DNA of 64,000 nucleotides from Halopseudomonas litoralis (GTDB lineage Bacteria; Pseudomonadota; Gammaproteobacteria; Pseudomonadales; Pseudomonadaceae): positions 1,860,001 through 1,924,000 of the forward strand of contig NZ_LT629748.1 in the NCBI RefSeq assembly GCF_900105005.1. Direction: 5' to 3'. Shown one piece after another: positions 40,268-50,100 of the stretch (position 1 is the first letter of the stretch; the number at the start of each line of letters is the position of its first letter). A program made the position numbers and the translations under genes. Under the pieces are notes generated by a model that saw only the letters and a list, made by a program, of their open reading frames with translations, was not told the origin of the DNA and ran no database searches.

Positions 40268-41485
40268 CTAGCCGCGCGCTGCAGCCAACCCGCGCTGCAG
40301 GTCCGCACGCAGATCGGCCACCTCTTCCAGGCCAACCGCCAGGCGGATCAACCCTTCATGAATGCCCGCCGCTTGCCGAGTCTCGGCACTCAGCCGGCCA
40401 TGGGTGGTGCTTGCGGGGTGGGTAATGGTGCTCTTGGCATCACCCAGATTGGCGGTGATGGAAATCAGACGTGTGGCATCGATGAACCGCCATGCGGCCT
40501 CGCGACCACCGCGGACTTCAAAGCTGACCACGGCACCGAAGGCCGACTGCTGCGCCCTGGCCAATTCATGCTGCGGGTGGCTGGGCAGCCCGGCATAATA
40601 GACACGCTCGATATCCGGCTGCTCATCCAGCCACTCCGCCAGCTCCTGAGCGGCCGCACAATGGGCGGCCATACGCAGACGCAGCGTTTCCAGCCCCTTG
40701 AGAAATACCCAGGCGTTGAATGGGCTCAATGTCGGACCTGCCGTACGCAGAAAACCGACAACTTCCTGCATATGCTCCTTGCGCCCGGCCACGATCCCAC
40801 CCAGACAGCGGCCCTGACCATCAATGTACTTGGTCGCGGAATGGATGACGATATCCGCACCCAGGTCCAGCGGCTTCTGCAAGGCTGGCGTGCAGAAACA
40901 GTTATCCACGGCGAGCAATGCGCCCTGCTCTCTGGCGACCGCAGCCAGCCCACGAATGTCCACCAGCTCGGCCAACGGGTTGGATGGCGATTCGACAAAG
41001 AACAGCCGGGTGTTGGGCTTGCAGGCAGCACGCCAGCCATCCAGATCAGCCAGAGTGACATAATCCACTTCCACACCGAAACGCTTGAAGTACTTGTCGA
41101 ACAGACTGACGGTGGCGCCGAACACGCTGCGCGATACCAGAATATGGTCACCAGCGCTGCACAGACTCATGACAGTAGCCATAATGGCCGCCATGCCGGA
41201 GGCTGTCGCCACCGCCTGCTCCGCATTCTCCAGCGCAGCAATGCGCTGCTCGAAGGTGCGTACCGTTGGATTCATGTAGCGCGAATAGACGTTACCGGCG
41301 CGCTCGCCGGAAAAACACGCAGCGGCGTCACCGGCGCTGCGGAATACGTAGCTGGAAGTCAGAAACAGCGCTTCACCATGCTCGGCCTCCGGGCTGCGAT
41401 GCTGGCCGGCACGCACCGCCAAGGTGTCGAAACCGGCCTCTTCAAGATCGCTGTCCAGACGCCCTGGCTGCCAATCGGAAATCAT
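40268..41485 (-). CDS. metZ: O-succinylhomoserine sulfhydrylase
   Basis: 405 residues from ATG 41485 (MISDWQPGRLDSDLEEAGFD); a GTG four codons earlier is possible. A PLP enzyme that makes homocysteine directly from O-succinylhomoserine and sulfide for methionine synthesis. The PLP lysine lies in IHSATKYIDGQG, and VYSRYMNPT and THPASTTHGRL are Cys/Met-metabolism signatures. Last gene of the fimV-to-metZ run; only 15 bp after purF. Confidence 0.95.
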   Translation of the reverse strand: MISDWQPGRLDSDLEEAGFDTLAVRAGQHRSPEAEHGEALFLTSSYVFRSAGDAAACFSGERAGNVYSRYMNPTVRTFEQRIAALENAEQAVATASGMAAIMATVMSLCSAGDHILVSRSVFGATVSLFDKYFKRFGVEVDYVTLADLDGWRAACKPNTRLFFVESPSNPLAELVDIRGLAAVAREQGALLAVDNCFCTPALQKPLDLGADIVIHSATKYIDGQGRCLGGIVAGRKEHMQEVVGFLRTAGPTLSPFNAWVFLKGLETLRLRMAAHCAAAQELAEWLDEQPDIERVYYAGLPSHPQHELARAQQSAFGAVVSFEVRGGREAAWRFIDATRLISITANLGDAKSTITHPASTTHGRLSAETRQAAGIHEGLIRLAVGLEEVADLRADLQRGLAAARG

Positions 41486-41500
41486 CTTCGCCCCCACTGA

Positions 41501-43006
41501 TCAGTTATTGTGCAGGCCGATATTGGCATTTTCGACATCAGACAGCGCCCTGACTGCATCGTTGCGCGACTGCTCGATCTTGCCCAGATAGGCTTCATTG
41601 ATATCGCCGGTGACGTATTCGCCGTTGAACACCGAGCAGTCGAACTCGTCGATCACCGGATTACCTTCCTTCACCGCCTCGACCAGATCTTCCAGATCCT
41701 GGTAGACCAGCCAGTCGGCGCCGATCAACTCGGCCACTTCTTCGGTGGTCCGGTTGTGGGCGATCAGCTCGTGGGCAGAAGGCATATCGATACCATAGAC
41801 GTTCGGGTAACGCACCGCCGGGGCCGCCGAGCAGAAATAGACATTCTTCGCCCCGGCTTCGCGGGCCATCTGAATGATCTGCCGACAGGTGGTGCCTCGG
41901 ACGATGGAATCATCCACCAGCAGCACATTCTTGCCGCGGAATTCCAACTCCATGGCATTGAGTTTCTGGCGCACCGACTTCTTGCGTGCAGCCTGGCCGG
42001 GCATGATGAAAGTACGACCGATATAGCGGTTCTTGACGAAGCCCTCACGGAACTTGACGCCCAGGTGATTGGCCAGCTCGACCGCCGAGGTGCGGCTGGT
42101 ATCCGGGATCGGAATGACTACATCGATGCCGTGATCCGGATGCTCGCGCAGAATCTTCTCGGCCAGCTTCTCGCCCATGCGCAGGCGCGCCTTGTACACC
42201 AATACGCCGTCAATGATGGAGTCGGGACGAGCCAGATAGACGTGCTCGAAGATGCAGGGCGCATACTTCGGATTGATAGCGCACTGACGGGTGAATATCT
42301 CGCCGTCCACGGTGATGAATACCGCTTCGCCGGGAGCCAGATCGCGGATAGTTTCGAAGCCGAGCACATCCAGCGCGACACTTTCCGAGGCCACCATGTA
42401 CTCAACACCCTGTTCGGTTTCACGCTTGCCGTAGACGATCGGGCGGATCCCATTGGGATCGCGGAAGCCGACGATACCGTGACCGGTGATCATGGCCACT
42501 GCGGCATAACCGCCACGACAGCGGTCATGCACCGTACGCACCGCGTTGAAGATATCCTCTTCGGTCGGATTCAGCTTGCGCTCACTGGCCAGCTCATGGG
42601 CGAACACATTGAGCAGCACTTCCGAGTCGGAGTTGGTGTTGACGTGGCGCAGGTCGGATTCGTAGAGCTCCTTGGACAGTTGCTCGACGTTGGTCAGGTT
42701 GCCATTGTGCGCCAGGGTGATGCCGTAGGGCGAATTCACATAAAACGGCTGCGCCTCGGCCGAGGTGGACGAGCCTGCCGTTGGATAACGCACATGCCCC
42801 AGGCCCATGGTACCCACCAGGCGTTGCATGTGCCGCTGATGAAAGACATCGCGCACCAGCCCGTTGTCCTTGCGCAGGAACAGTCGCTCGTTATCGCAGG
42901 TCACGATGCCGGCGGCGTCCTGGCCGCGATGCTGCAGGACGGTCAAGGCATCATAGAGCGCCTGATTGACGTTCGACTTGCCCACTATGCCAACAATGCC
43001 ACACAT
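41501..43006 (-). CDS. purF: Amidophosphoribosyltransferase
   Basis: 501 residues. First committed step of purine synthesis: PRPP and glutamine to phosphoribosylamine. Cys2 (MCGIVGIVG) is the N-terminal nucleophile of the glutamine domain, with no propeptide. The PRPP loop is [13 protein letters not shown]. Sits between cvpA and metZ, the conserved cvpA-purF order. Confidence 0.98.
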   Translation of the reverse strand: MCGIVGIVGKSNVNQALYDALTVLQHRGQDAAGIVTCDNERLFLRKDNGLVRDVFHQRHMQRLVGTMGLGHVRYPTAGSSTSAEAQPFYVNSPYGITLAHNGNLTNVEQLSKELYESDLRHVNTNSDSEVLLNVFAHELASERKLNPTEEDIFNAVRTVHDRCRGGYAAVAMITGHGIVGFRDPNGIRPIVYGKRETEQGVEYMVASESVALDVLGFETIRDLAPGEAVFITVDGEIFTRQCAINPKYAPCIFEHVYLARPDSIIDGVLVYKARLRMGEKLAEKILREHPDHGIDVVIPIPDTSRTSAVELANHLGVKFREGFVKNRYIGRTFIMPGQAARKKSVRQKLNAMELEFRGKNVLLVDDSIVRGTTCRQIIQMAREAGAKNVYFCSAAPAVRYPNVYGIDMPSAHELIAHNRTTEEVAELIGADWLVYQDLEDLVEAVKEGNPVIDEFDCSVFNGEYVTGDINEAYLGKIEQSRNDAVRALSDVENANIGLHNN

Positions 43007-43066
43007 GCCTAACCACCTTTCTCGTTGAAAATGAAAAATATCAGCAGCAAAGGTCGACGCCCGATA

Positions 43067-43549
43067 TCAGCGTCCGACCAGACCGAGAATGAGGTTCTTC
43101 GACCAGTCCGCCACCAACAGAAAATGAGGAATGAAAGCCGATTCACGCCACCAGACATCGGCCTGCACCGGCGCCAGACTCAGCAAACCGACGGCCACCA
43201 CAACCAATAACGCACCTCGCGCCGCACCGAACACCATACCGAGAAAGCGATCGGTTCCGGTCAGTCCGGTCACCAACACCAGTTGACCGATCAGATAATT
43301 GATCAGACCACCGAGAATCAAGGTCAATACAAAAAGAATGGCGCAGGCCGTGATCACCCGGATGGACGGTGTATCGATGTAACCAGTCAACAGGTCCGCC
43401 AATGCGCCACCGAACACCCAGGCAACCAGCCCGGCGATGACCCAGGTCAACAGAGACAATGCTTCCTTGACGAAGCCACGGGTCAGGCTGATCAGAGCGG
43501 AGACGGAAATTACAGCGATTATGGCCCAGTCAACGCCGGCTAATGTCAC
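43067..43549 (-). CDS. cvpA: CvpA family membrane protein
   Basis: 160 residues with four membrane helices (first WAIIAVISVSALISLTRGF, with the conserved RGFVKE motif after it). CvpA is needed for colicin V production and envelope or bile tolerance in Enterobacteria; its molecular role is unsettled. Directly upstream of purF as in most gammaproteobacteria. Confidence 0.94.
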   Translation of the reverse strand: MTLAGVDWAIIAVISVSALISLTRGFVKEALSLLTWVIAGLVAWVFGGALADLLTGYIDTPSIRVITACAILFVLTLILGGLINYLIGQLVLVTGLTGTDRFLGMVFGAARGALLVVVAVGLLSLAPVQADVWWRESAFIPHFLLVADWSKNLILGLVGR

Positions 43550-43665
43550 GGTAAGGCATCCAATAACGAAAAACGTATTCTACCAGAGCCGTGCATCGCA
43601 TCGAAACAGGCAATCGCGAACAGCTCCACAGGCATCACTGATTTGCCGATGCCTGTGGAGACTCT

Positions 43666-44286
43666 TCAGCGGGCGCGGTTGCCGTCGTCCTGAGCCAGAA
43701 TCAGACCTTTGCTCTGATGGCGGCGCTGCAGCTCATCGCGCACTCTGGCAGCCGCCTCGCGGCTCTCAAGCGGACCGATGAAAACTCGCACAATAGTCTT
43801 GCCATTCGACTGCGCGGAACGGGTATAGGCGTTGTAGCCCTGGCCGGCCAGCGTCTGGCGGAAGCTGTCGGCATTCTCGGTACTGGAGAAACTCGCTTGC
43901 TGGATCACCCAGCCGCCAGCAGTAACTGCGGCCGCTGGCGGCTGCTCGACTGGCGCAGGCTCCGGTTCCGGCTCTGATGGGGTCACTGCAGAGTCCGGCT
44001 CGGTGACCACCGGCGCGGCCGGCTCGATAGAAGCGGTCTGCGGCAACGGTGTGGCAGTGCTGTCACCCGGAGCGGACTGTGGCATATCCGGCACGGGCGC
44101 CGGTTCGGGCAATATCGGCGGTACGGCGACGGCAATCTCACGCTCGTCCAGCACCGGCGCTTCCGGCACCTCCACCTCGACCTGCTCGGTTTCATCCTGC
44201 CCGGACAGCAACATGGGCAGGAATACCACCGCTGCCACCACCAATACCAAGGCACCTATGATGCGCTGTTTGAGGCCTTCATCCAT
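43666..44286 (-). CDS. SPOR-domain cell-division/envelope protein (DedD-like)
   Basis: 206 residues. One membrane anchor near 8-28 (IIGALVLVVAAVVFLPMLLSG), a Pro/Glu/Val-rich periplasmic linker, and a C-terminal SPOR domain from ~126 (GGWVIQQASFSSTENADSFR to FIGPLESREAAARVRDELQ). SPOR domains bind glycan strands stripped of stem peptides at the septum. By position between folC and cvpA it corresponds to DedD. Start overlaps the folC stop by 1 nt (TAATG). Confidence 0.92.
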   Translation of the reverse strand: MDEGLKQRIIGALVLVVAAVVFLPMLLSGQDETEQVEVEVPEAPVLDEREIAVAVPPILPEPAPVPDMPQSAPGDSTATPLPQTASIEPAAPVVTEPDSAVTPSEPEPEPAPVEQPPAAAVTAGGWVIQQASFSSTENADSFRQTLAGQGYNAYTRSAQSNGKTIVRVFIGPLESREAAARVRDELQRRHQSKGLILAQDDGNRAR

Positions 44287-45569
44287 TATCTGTCTCCGCC
44301 GGTCTGATCGTTAAGCCAGAGTATGGCCTCGGAAACCGAGAAAAACGACCCGAAAATCACGATTTCTGTGTCGGCAGGCGAGTTATCCAGCTGGTATGCA
44401 ATCGCCTCACCGATGGAGCCAAACGCCATGGCAGTTTCTCCGCCCGCGCTCAATTGTTGCGCCAGTCGCTGCGCATCATGCGAGCGCGGACTCGGCAAAG
44501 GCGCCACCGCCCAGGAATCGAACTGGCGGCTCAGTTGCTTCAGGATGCCTTCGAGGTCCTTGTCCGCCAACAAACCAAAAACCGCAATGCGGCGGGCCGG
44601 CCTGGCTGCCAGATGCGCTGACAGAAAGGCGGCAGCCTGGGGGTTATGCCCCACGTCCAGGCATAGCTCGCGCACCTGACCATTCCAATGCAATGTGCGA
44701 TGGTCCAGTCGCCCCGGAACGAAGGCATCGACCAGCGCGGCAGCAATAGTCTCGTCAGGCATATCCAGGCCGGCAGCCCAGAAAGCCTGAACGGCTGAAC
44801 ACAGGTTGTCGCGAGGCAGACGGACCGGCGGCATCTCGATATGCCGGGTGGCTCGCTCACCGCCCTTGCCGAAAAGCGTCCAGGAACCTTCCCTGCCGGG
44901 CGTCCACCCATACTCGCGACCCCGCTGCAGCATGCCTACCTGCAGCTCGTTCACCCGCTGCACAAAACGCGGAGGCAGATCAATTTCCGAACACACCAGC
45001 GGGCGACCCTGGCGCAGAATGCCGGCTTTTTCATAGCCTACCGAATCGCGGTCATGGCCCAGATAATCGCTATGGTCCAGACCAATGCTGGTGACCACTG
45101 CCACATTGGCATCCACCACATTGACCGCGTCCAGACGCCCGCCCAGCCCCACTTCCAGTACCACAGCATCAAGTCCGGCGCGCTTGAACAGCCAGAGCGC
45201 CGCCAGAGTGCCGAATTCGAAGTAGGTCAGGGAAATGGCGCCACGGGCCTGGTCGATAGCCGCAAAGGCAGCACACAGATCCGCATCAGTGACCGGCTGA
45301 CCGTCAATGCTGACACGTTCGTTGTACTGCACCAGATGCGGGGATGCGTAGCAGCCGCTGCGCAGGCCAGCGTGCCGAAGCAGGCTATCCAGCGCAGCAC
45401 AGGTGGAACCCTTGCCATTGGTACCGGTAACGGTGAACACCAGCGGTGCCGGGTCCAACACATCGAGACAGGAGGCCACTTCGGCCACCCGCTCCAGCCC
45501 CATATCGATTTCTGCCGGATGCAACCGTTCCAGTTGCGCCAGCCAATCGGCCAACCCCATGGCCTGCAT
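44286..45569 (-). CDS. folC: Bifunctional folylpolyglutamate/dihydrofolate synthase
   Basis: 427 residues. Joins dihydropteroate with glutamate and adds further glutamates to folates. The P-loop TGTNGKGST lies near 48-56, LEVGLGGRLDAVN is the Mur-ligase-type motif, and DVGHNPQAA is in the C-terminal domain. Overlaps the accD stop by one base (TGATG) and the next gene by one base, so translational coupling is likely through accD-folC-SPOR. Confidence 0.97.
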   Translation of the reverse strand: MQAMGLADWLAQLERLHPAEIDMGLERVAEVASCLDVLDPAPLVFTVTGTNGKGSTCAALDSLLRHAGLRSGCYASPHLVQYNERVSIDGQPVTDADLCAAFAAIDQARGAISLTYFEFGTLAALWLFKRAGLDAVVLEVGLGGRLDAVNVVDANVAVVTSIGLDHSDYLGHDRDSVGYEKAGILRQGRPLVCSEIDLPPRFVQRVNELQVGMLQRGREYGWTPGREGSWTLFGKGGERATRHIEMPPVRLPRDNLCSAVQAFWAAGLDMPDETIAAALVDAFVPGRLDHRTLHWNGQVRELCLDVGHNPQAAAFLSAHLAARPARRIAVFGLLADKDLEGILKQLSRQFDSWAVAPLPSPRSHDAQRLAQQLSAGGETAMAFGSIGEAIAYQLDNSPADTEIVIFGSFFSVSEAILWLNDQTGGDR

Positions 45570-46486
45570 CAGACGTCGCCAGTCACTTCCGCGTCTGCGA
45601 TAGGCAGCTCGGGCTCGCTCGTGACCGGGGCCGGCTGATTGGTCAGCAGCGCCAGGATACTTGCCAGCCGGTCGCGCATTTCATGACGCGGGATGATCAT
45701 GTCCAGCGCGCCATGGTCCAACAGGAACTCGCTGCGCTGAAAGCCTGCAGGCAGCTTCTCGCGCACGGTCTGCTCGATGACACGCGGCCCGGCAAAACCG
45801 ATCAGCGCATTGGGCTCGGCTACGTTGAGGTCCCCCAACATCGCCAGGCTGGCAGACACGCCGCCGTAGACCGGGTCGGTCATGACCGAAATGAAGGGAA
45901 TCCCCTCCTCTTTCAATCTTGCCAGCGCAGCACTGGTCTTGGCCATCTGCATCAGCGAGAACAGCGCCTCCTGCATCCGCGCACCGCCGGAGGCAGGGAA
46001 GCAGACATAGGGGATACGTTCACGCAGGGCTATTTCGGCACCGCGGACGAATCGCGCGCCAACCACGCTGCCCATGGAGCCACCCATGAAGTTGAACTCG
46101 AAGGCGCTGGCCACCAGCGGCATGCCCTTGAGCGAGCCCTGCATGACCACCAGCGCATCCTTCTCACCGGTCTGCTTCTGGGCTGCAACCAGGCGATCCT
46201 TGTACTTCTTGGTATCACGGAACTTGAGCTTATCAACCGGCTCCAGTTCGGCGGCAATTTCAGTACGACCATCGGCATCAAGAAAGATATCGAGACGACG
46301 GCGCGCATTGATCCGCAGGTGATGGCTGCATTTGGGGCAGACCTCCAGATTCTTTTCCAGCTCGGGGCGGTACAGCACCGCGTCGCAGGATGGGCACTTG
46401 CGCCACAGCCCTTCGGGCACGCTGCTCTTCTGCGCCTCGGAACGCACGATGGAAGGAATCAGTTTATCCACCAACCAGTTGCTCAT
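45569..46486 (-). CDS. accD: Acetyl-CoA carboxylase carboxyltransferase, beta subunit
   Basis: 305 residues from ATG 46486 with AAGGA upstream. Transfers carboxyl from biotin to acetyl-CoA to make malonyl-CoA, as a partner of AccA. The N-terminal zinc finger is CPSC...CPKC (about 32-54), and the crotonase-like core has [12 protein letters not shown]. Lies between trpA and folC in the conserved cluster. Confidence 0.97.
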   Translation of the reverse strand: MSNWLVDKLIPSIVRSEAQKSSVPEGLWRKCPSCDAVLYRPELEKNLEVCPKCSHHLRINARRRLDIFLDADGRTEIAAELEPVDKLKFRDTKKYKDRLVAAQKQTGEKDALVVMQGSLKGMPLVASAFEFNFMGGSMGSVVGARFVRGAEIALRERIPYVCFPASGGARMQEALFSLMQMAKTSAALARLKEEGIPFISVMTDPVYGGVSASLAMLGDLNVAEPNALIGFAGPRVIEQTVREKLPAGFQRSEFLLDHGALDMIIPRHEMRDRLASILALLTNQPAPVTSEPELPIADAEVTGDV

Positions 46487-46539
46487 TGCCAATCCTTATC
46501 TGTTGTCTGCTTCACCAAAATACACGAATGCGCTGTCGC

Positions 46540-47343
46540 TCAACGATCCATGGCTGCCCGCATGTCGCGGATGACTGCCGTGATGCCGGCCCGGGCCTGC
46601 ACCGGATCACCCACATGCGCGGCAATCTGCTTGACCAGAACCGAACCGACTACCACGCCATCCGCCACAGCACCAACGGCAGCGGCGGAGGCGCCATCGG
46701 CAATACCGAAACCGACGCCGATCGGCAGATCGGTAACGGTTCGCAGCTGCTCCAGCTTTTCTGCTACTTCGGTGACGTTCAGCGCGGCCGATCCGGTCAC
46801 ACCTTTCAGTGAAACATAATAGACATAACCACTGGCCAGCTCACAGATTTTACGTGCGCGGGCCAGAGTGGTGGTGGGTGCCAGCAGGAAAATGCAGTCC
46901 AGACCGTACTCACGGAACAGCGGCACCACCTCTTCAGCTTCTTCCGGCGGCAGATCCACGGTCAGCACACCATCAATTCCCGCATCCGCCGCCTGCTCGG
47001 CAAACGCCTGATAGCCCATACGCTCCATCGGGTTCAGGTAGCCCATCAGCACCACCGGAGTGGTCTGGTTGGTGGTACGAAATGCGCGGACCATATCCAG
47101 CACATCACGCAGACTGACGTCGTGCGCCAATGCCCGCTCCATGGCCAGCTGGATAACCGGGCCATCGGCCATCGGGTCGGAGAATGGAATCCCCAGCTCG
47201 ATCACGTCGACCCCGGCCTCAACCAGCTCATGCATCAATGGCAAGGTCATTTCCGGGTTCGGGTCGCCGGCGGTGAAGTAAGGGATCAGCGCCTTACGGC
47301 CATCGGCGCGCAGGGTGTCAAAACACTGTTTAATTCGGCTCAT
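46540..47343 (-). CDS. trpA: Tryptophan synthase, alpha subunit
   Basis: 267 residues. Cleaves indole-3-glycerol phosphate to indole, which is channelled to TrpB. Catalytic Glu49 and Asp60 lie in [16 protein letters not shown], at the canonical spacing. Starts 9 nt after the trpB stop. In P. aeruginosa trpBA lie elsewhere with trpI, whereas here they follow trpF. Confidence 0.97.
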   Translation of the reverse strand: MSRIKQCFDTLRADGRKALIPYFTAGDPNPEMTLPLMHELVEAGVDVIELGIPFSDPMADGPVIQLAMERALAHDVSLRDVLDMVRAFRTTNQTTPVVLMGYLNPMERMGYQAFAEQAADAGIDGVLTVDLPPEEAEEVVPLFREYGLDCIFLLAPTTTLARARKICELASGYVYYVSLKGVTGSAALNVTEVAEKLEQLRTVTDLPIGVGFGIADGASAAAVGAVADGVVVGSVLVKQIAAHVGDPVQARAGITAVIRDMRAAMDR

Positions 47344-47352
47344 GTCACACCT

Positions 47353-48570
47353 TCAAATGCTGATGCCGTCGATACCGGCGACAGTATGGATATCCTTGTC
47401 GCCGCGACCGGACAGGTTCACCACGATGATCTGATCGGGACGCATGGTCGCCGCCAGCTTCATGGCATAGGCAACTGCATGACTGGACTCCAGCGCCGGC
47501 ATGATGCCTTCGACCTGGGTCAGCTCGCGGAATGCGGCCAGCGCCTCGGTATCGGTGGCGTCAACGTAATCAACGCGCCCGATATCCTTCAACCAGCTGT
47601 GCTCTGGTCCCACTCCCGGGTAATCGAGACCAGCAGATACCGAATGAGTCTCGGTGATCTGTCCGTTCTCATCCGACATCAGATAAGTGCGATTGCCATG
47701 CAATACGCCAGGCAGACCGCCATTCAAGGGCGCTGCGTGGCGGCCTGTGTCCAGCCCATCACCGGCGGCCTCGACGCCATACATGGCAACGCCCTGGTCT
47801 TCCAGGAAAGGATGGAACAGGCCGATGGCGTTGGAGCCACCGCCGACACAGGCAACCAGCGCATCAGGCAGGCGACCGGCCTGCGCCAGGCACTGTTCGC
47901 GGGCTTCACGACCGATCACGCACTGGAAGTCACGGACCAGCTTGGGATACGGATGCGGGCCGGCAACAGTACCGATGATGTAGAAGGTGTCATCGATGTT
48001 GGTCACCCAGTCGCGCATGGCTTCGTTCATCGCATCCTTGAGTGTCTTGGAGCCAGAGGTAACCGGAATCACCTCGGCGCCCAGCAGCTTCATGCGATAG
48101 ACGTTCAGCGCCTGACGCTTGACGTCCTCAGCACCCATGTACACCTGACACTTCAGGCCCAGGCGCGCAGCAACCGTAGCCGTAGCCACGCCGTGCTGGC
48201 CGGCGCCGGTCTCGGCAATCACCCGGGGTTTGCCCATATGCTTGGCCAACAGCGCCTGACCGATGGTGTTGTTCACCTTGTGCGCACCGGTGTGGTTCAG
48301 GTCTTCACGCTTGAGCCAGATCTGTGCGCCGCCGATCTTTGCGGTCAGTCGCTCGGCGAGATAGAGCGGCGATGGCCTCCCCACATAGTGGGCCAGATCG
48401 CGGTCGAACTCGGCCTGAAAGTCGGGATCTTTCACCAGCTTTTCATACAGCGTTTCGAGTTCATCGAGCGCATCCATCAGCGTCTCGGAAACAAAGCGAC
48501 CGCCGTAGGGGCCAAAATGGCCACGCTGATCGGGCACACTTGCATAATCGATAGGGGTTGAATCAGACAC
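47353..48570 (-). CDS. trpB: Tryptophan synthase, beta subunit
   Basis: 405 residues. Condenses indole and serine to tryptophan with PLP. The PLP lysine is Lys98 (HTGAHKVNN), the phosphate-binding loop GGGSNAIG, and the COMM-domain residue lies in [10 protein letters not shown]. Its start overlaps trpF by 8 bp, and trpA follows at once, giving a trpF-trpB-trpA unit. Confidence 0.97.
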   Translation of the reverse strand: MSDSTPIDYASVPDQRGHFGPYGGRFVSETLMDALDELETLYEKLVKDPDFQAEFDRDLAHYVGRPSPLYLAERLTAKIGGAQIWLKREDLNHTGAHKVNNTIGQALLAKHMGKPRVIAETGAGQHGVATATVAARLGLKCQVYMGAEDVKRQALNVYRMKLLGAEVIPVTSGSKTLKDAMNEAMRDWVTNIDDTFYIIGTVAGPHPYPKLVRDFQCVIGREAREQCLAQAGRLPDALVACVGGGSNAIGLFHPFLEDQGVAMYGVEAAGDGLDTGRHAAPLNGGLPGVLHGNRTYLMSDENGQITETHSVSAGLDYPGVGPEHSWLKDIGRVDYVDATDTEALAAFRELTQVEGIMPALESSHAVAYAMKLAATMRPDQIIVVNLSGRGDKDIHTVAGIDGISI

Positions 48571-49177
48571 GCTTCACCTCATGAATAAAAGCGTTGATTT
48601 TGTCGACATCCTTGATTCCCTTGGCGGCTTCAACGCCACCACTGACATCCACCGCCCATGGCGCTGTCATGTCGATGGCCTGGCGTACATTGTCCGCCTG
48701 CAGACCACCGGCCAGAACCAGTGTCCAGGGACGTTGTGAAGGAATCATCGACCAGTCAAAGGTCTCTCCGGTACCACCCGGCACGCCGGGCTTGTAACTG
48801 TCCAGCAGAATGCCACTGGCGCCTGGCCAATTGCCGGCCAGCGCATTCAGGTCATCCCCTGGGCGCACCCGTACAGCCTTGAGATAGGGCCGGGCAAAGC
48901 GCTGGCAGAAAGAATCGGGCTCCTCGCCATGGAATTGCAACAGATCCAGCGGCACCCGCTCCAGCACGGCGCGAATGTCAGCTTCCGGCGCATCGACGAA
49001 CAGGCCGACTACGGTGACAAAGGGCGGCAACGCCTGAACGATGGCACCGGCCTGCTTGATGCTGACCGCGCGCGGGCTGGCGGCATGAAATACCAGACCA
49101 ATGGCATCAGCTCCGGCCTGAGCTGCCGCCAGAGCATCCTCCACCCGGGTAATGCCACAGATTTTGATACGCGCCAT
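48563..49177 (-). CDS. trpF: Phosphoribosylanthranilate isomerase
   Basis: 204 residues from ATG 49177 ([20 protein letters not shown]). A TIM-barrel isomerase of tryptophan synthesis. Catalytic Cys is in KICGITR and the Asp in [18 protein letters not shown] is also typical. Between truA and trpB; the 8-bp overlap with trpB suggests coupled translation. Confidence 0.97.
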   Translation of the reverse strand: MARIKICGITRVEDALAAAQAGADAIGLVFHAASPRAVSIKQAGAIVQALPPFVTVVGLFVDAPEADIRAVLERVPLDLLQFHGEEPDSFCQRFARPYLKAVRVRPGDDLNALAGNWPGASGILLDSYKPGVPGGTGETFDWSMIPSQRPWTLVLAGGLQADNVRQAIDMTAPWAVDVSGGVEAAKGIKDVDKINAFIHEVKRV

Positions 49178-49242
49178 AGGCAATCACAGACTCTGAATGG
49201 GGAAAGCAGACGATAGTAGCAGATCAGCCCTGAGGGCGTCAG

Positions 49243-50097
49243 TCAGTCCGATTCATTGAGTGCCGATAGAAAATGCGGGCCCAGATAGCGTTGCGGCAGA
49301 TCAAAGTGATCGGCATAGGTTACGTCGACCAGATACAGACCAAACGCCGGCGCCGTCAGGCCACCGGTTCGACGATCACGCGCATGCAATATCTCACCGG
49401 CCCAATCGATCGGTCGCTCGCCACAGCCGATCTGCATCAGTACCCCGGCAATATTGCGCACCATGTGGTGCAGAAAGGCACTGGCACGGATATCCAGCAC
49501 AATGAACTTGCCGAAACGCACCAGCTTGAGGTGATGGATGGTTTTTACCGGCGACTTGGCCTGACAGGCGACGGCCCGGTATGAGGTAAAGTCATGCTCA
49601 CCGACCAATACCTGTGCAGCTTCCTGCATCCGCTCGATATCCAGCGGCCGGTAGTTCCAGGTGACCTCACGCCCGAGCTGCGCCGGACGCACCGGATCAT
49701 TGTAGATCACGTACCGGTAGCGCCGGGCCTTGGCTGAAAAGCGCGCATGAAAATCCATGCCCACCGGCTTCGCCCAGACCAGACTGATATCGTGAGGGAG
49801 ATTGGCGTTGGCACCATGGAACCAGTTCATCGGCTCCCGCCTGGCGGTACTGTCGAAGTGAATGATCTGGCAGGAGGCATGCACCCCGGCGTCGGTACGC
49901 CCTGCGCAGAACAGCTGAATCGGATGATTAGCCACCCGAGACAAAGCCTTTTCGACGGCTTCCTGAACACTCCGCACGCCGGACTGCTGACGCTGCCATC
50001 CGCGGTAGGCTGTCCCACTGTATTCAACGCAGGCAGCTACCCTTGAAACAACAGCGGCCGCCTCGGAGGCGGCCGCTTCTACCGTTGTACTACTCAT
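49243..50097 (-). CDS. truA: tRNA pseudouridine(38-40) synthase
   Basis: 284 residues. Converts uridines 38-40 in tRNA anticodon arms to pseudouridine. Catalytic Asp69 lies in CAGRTDAGVHA, and ASAFLHHMVRNIAGVL is the second family motif. The Ala/Glu-rich first 15 residues are likely a species-specific extension. Starts 3 nt after the fimV stop. Confidence 0.97.
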   Translation of the reverse strand: MSSTTVEAAASEAAAVVSRVAACVEYSGTAYRGWQRQQSGVRSVQEAVEKALSRVANHPIQLFCAGRTDAGVHASCQIIHFDSTARREPMNWFHGANANLPHDISLVWAKPVGMDFHARFSAKARRYRYVIYNDPVRPAQLGREVTWNYRPLDIERMQEAAQVLVGEHDFTSYRAVACQAKSPVKTIHHLKLVRFGKFIVLDIRASAFLHHMVRNIAGVLMQIGCGERPIDWAGEILHARDRRTGGLTAPAFGLYLVDVTYADHFDLPQRYLGPHFLSALNESD

Positions 50098-50100
50098 CTA

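Noticed and set aside
41510..43012. 500-codon plus-strand open frame opposite purF
   Set aside because: A GC-rich third-position shadow of purF; no family motifs or start signals, while purF on the other strand is unmistakable.
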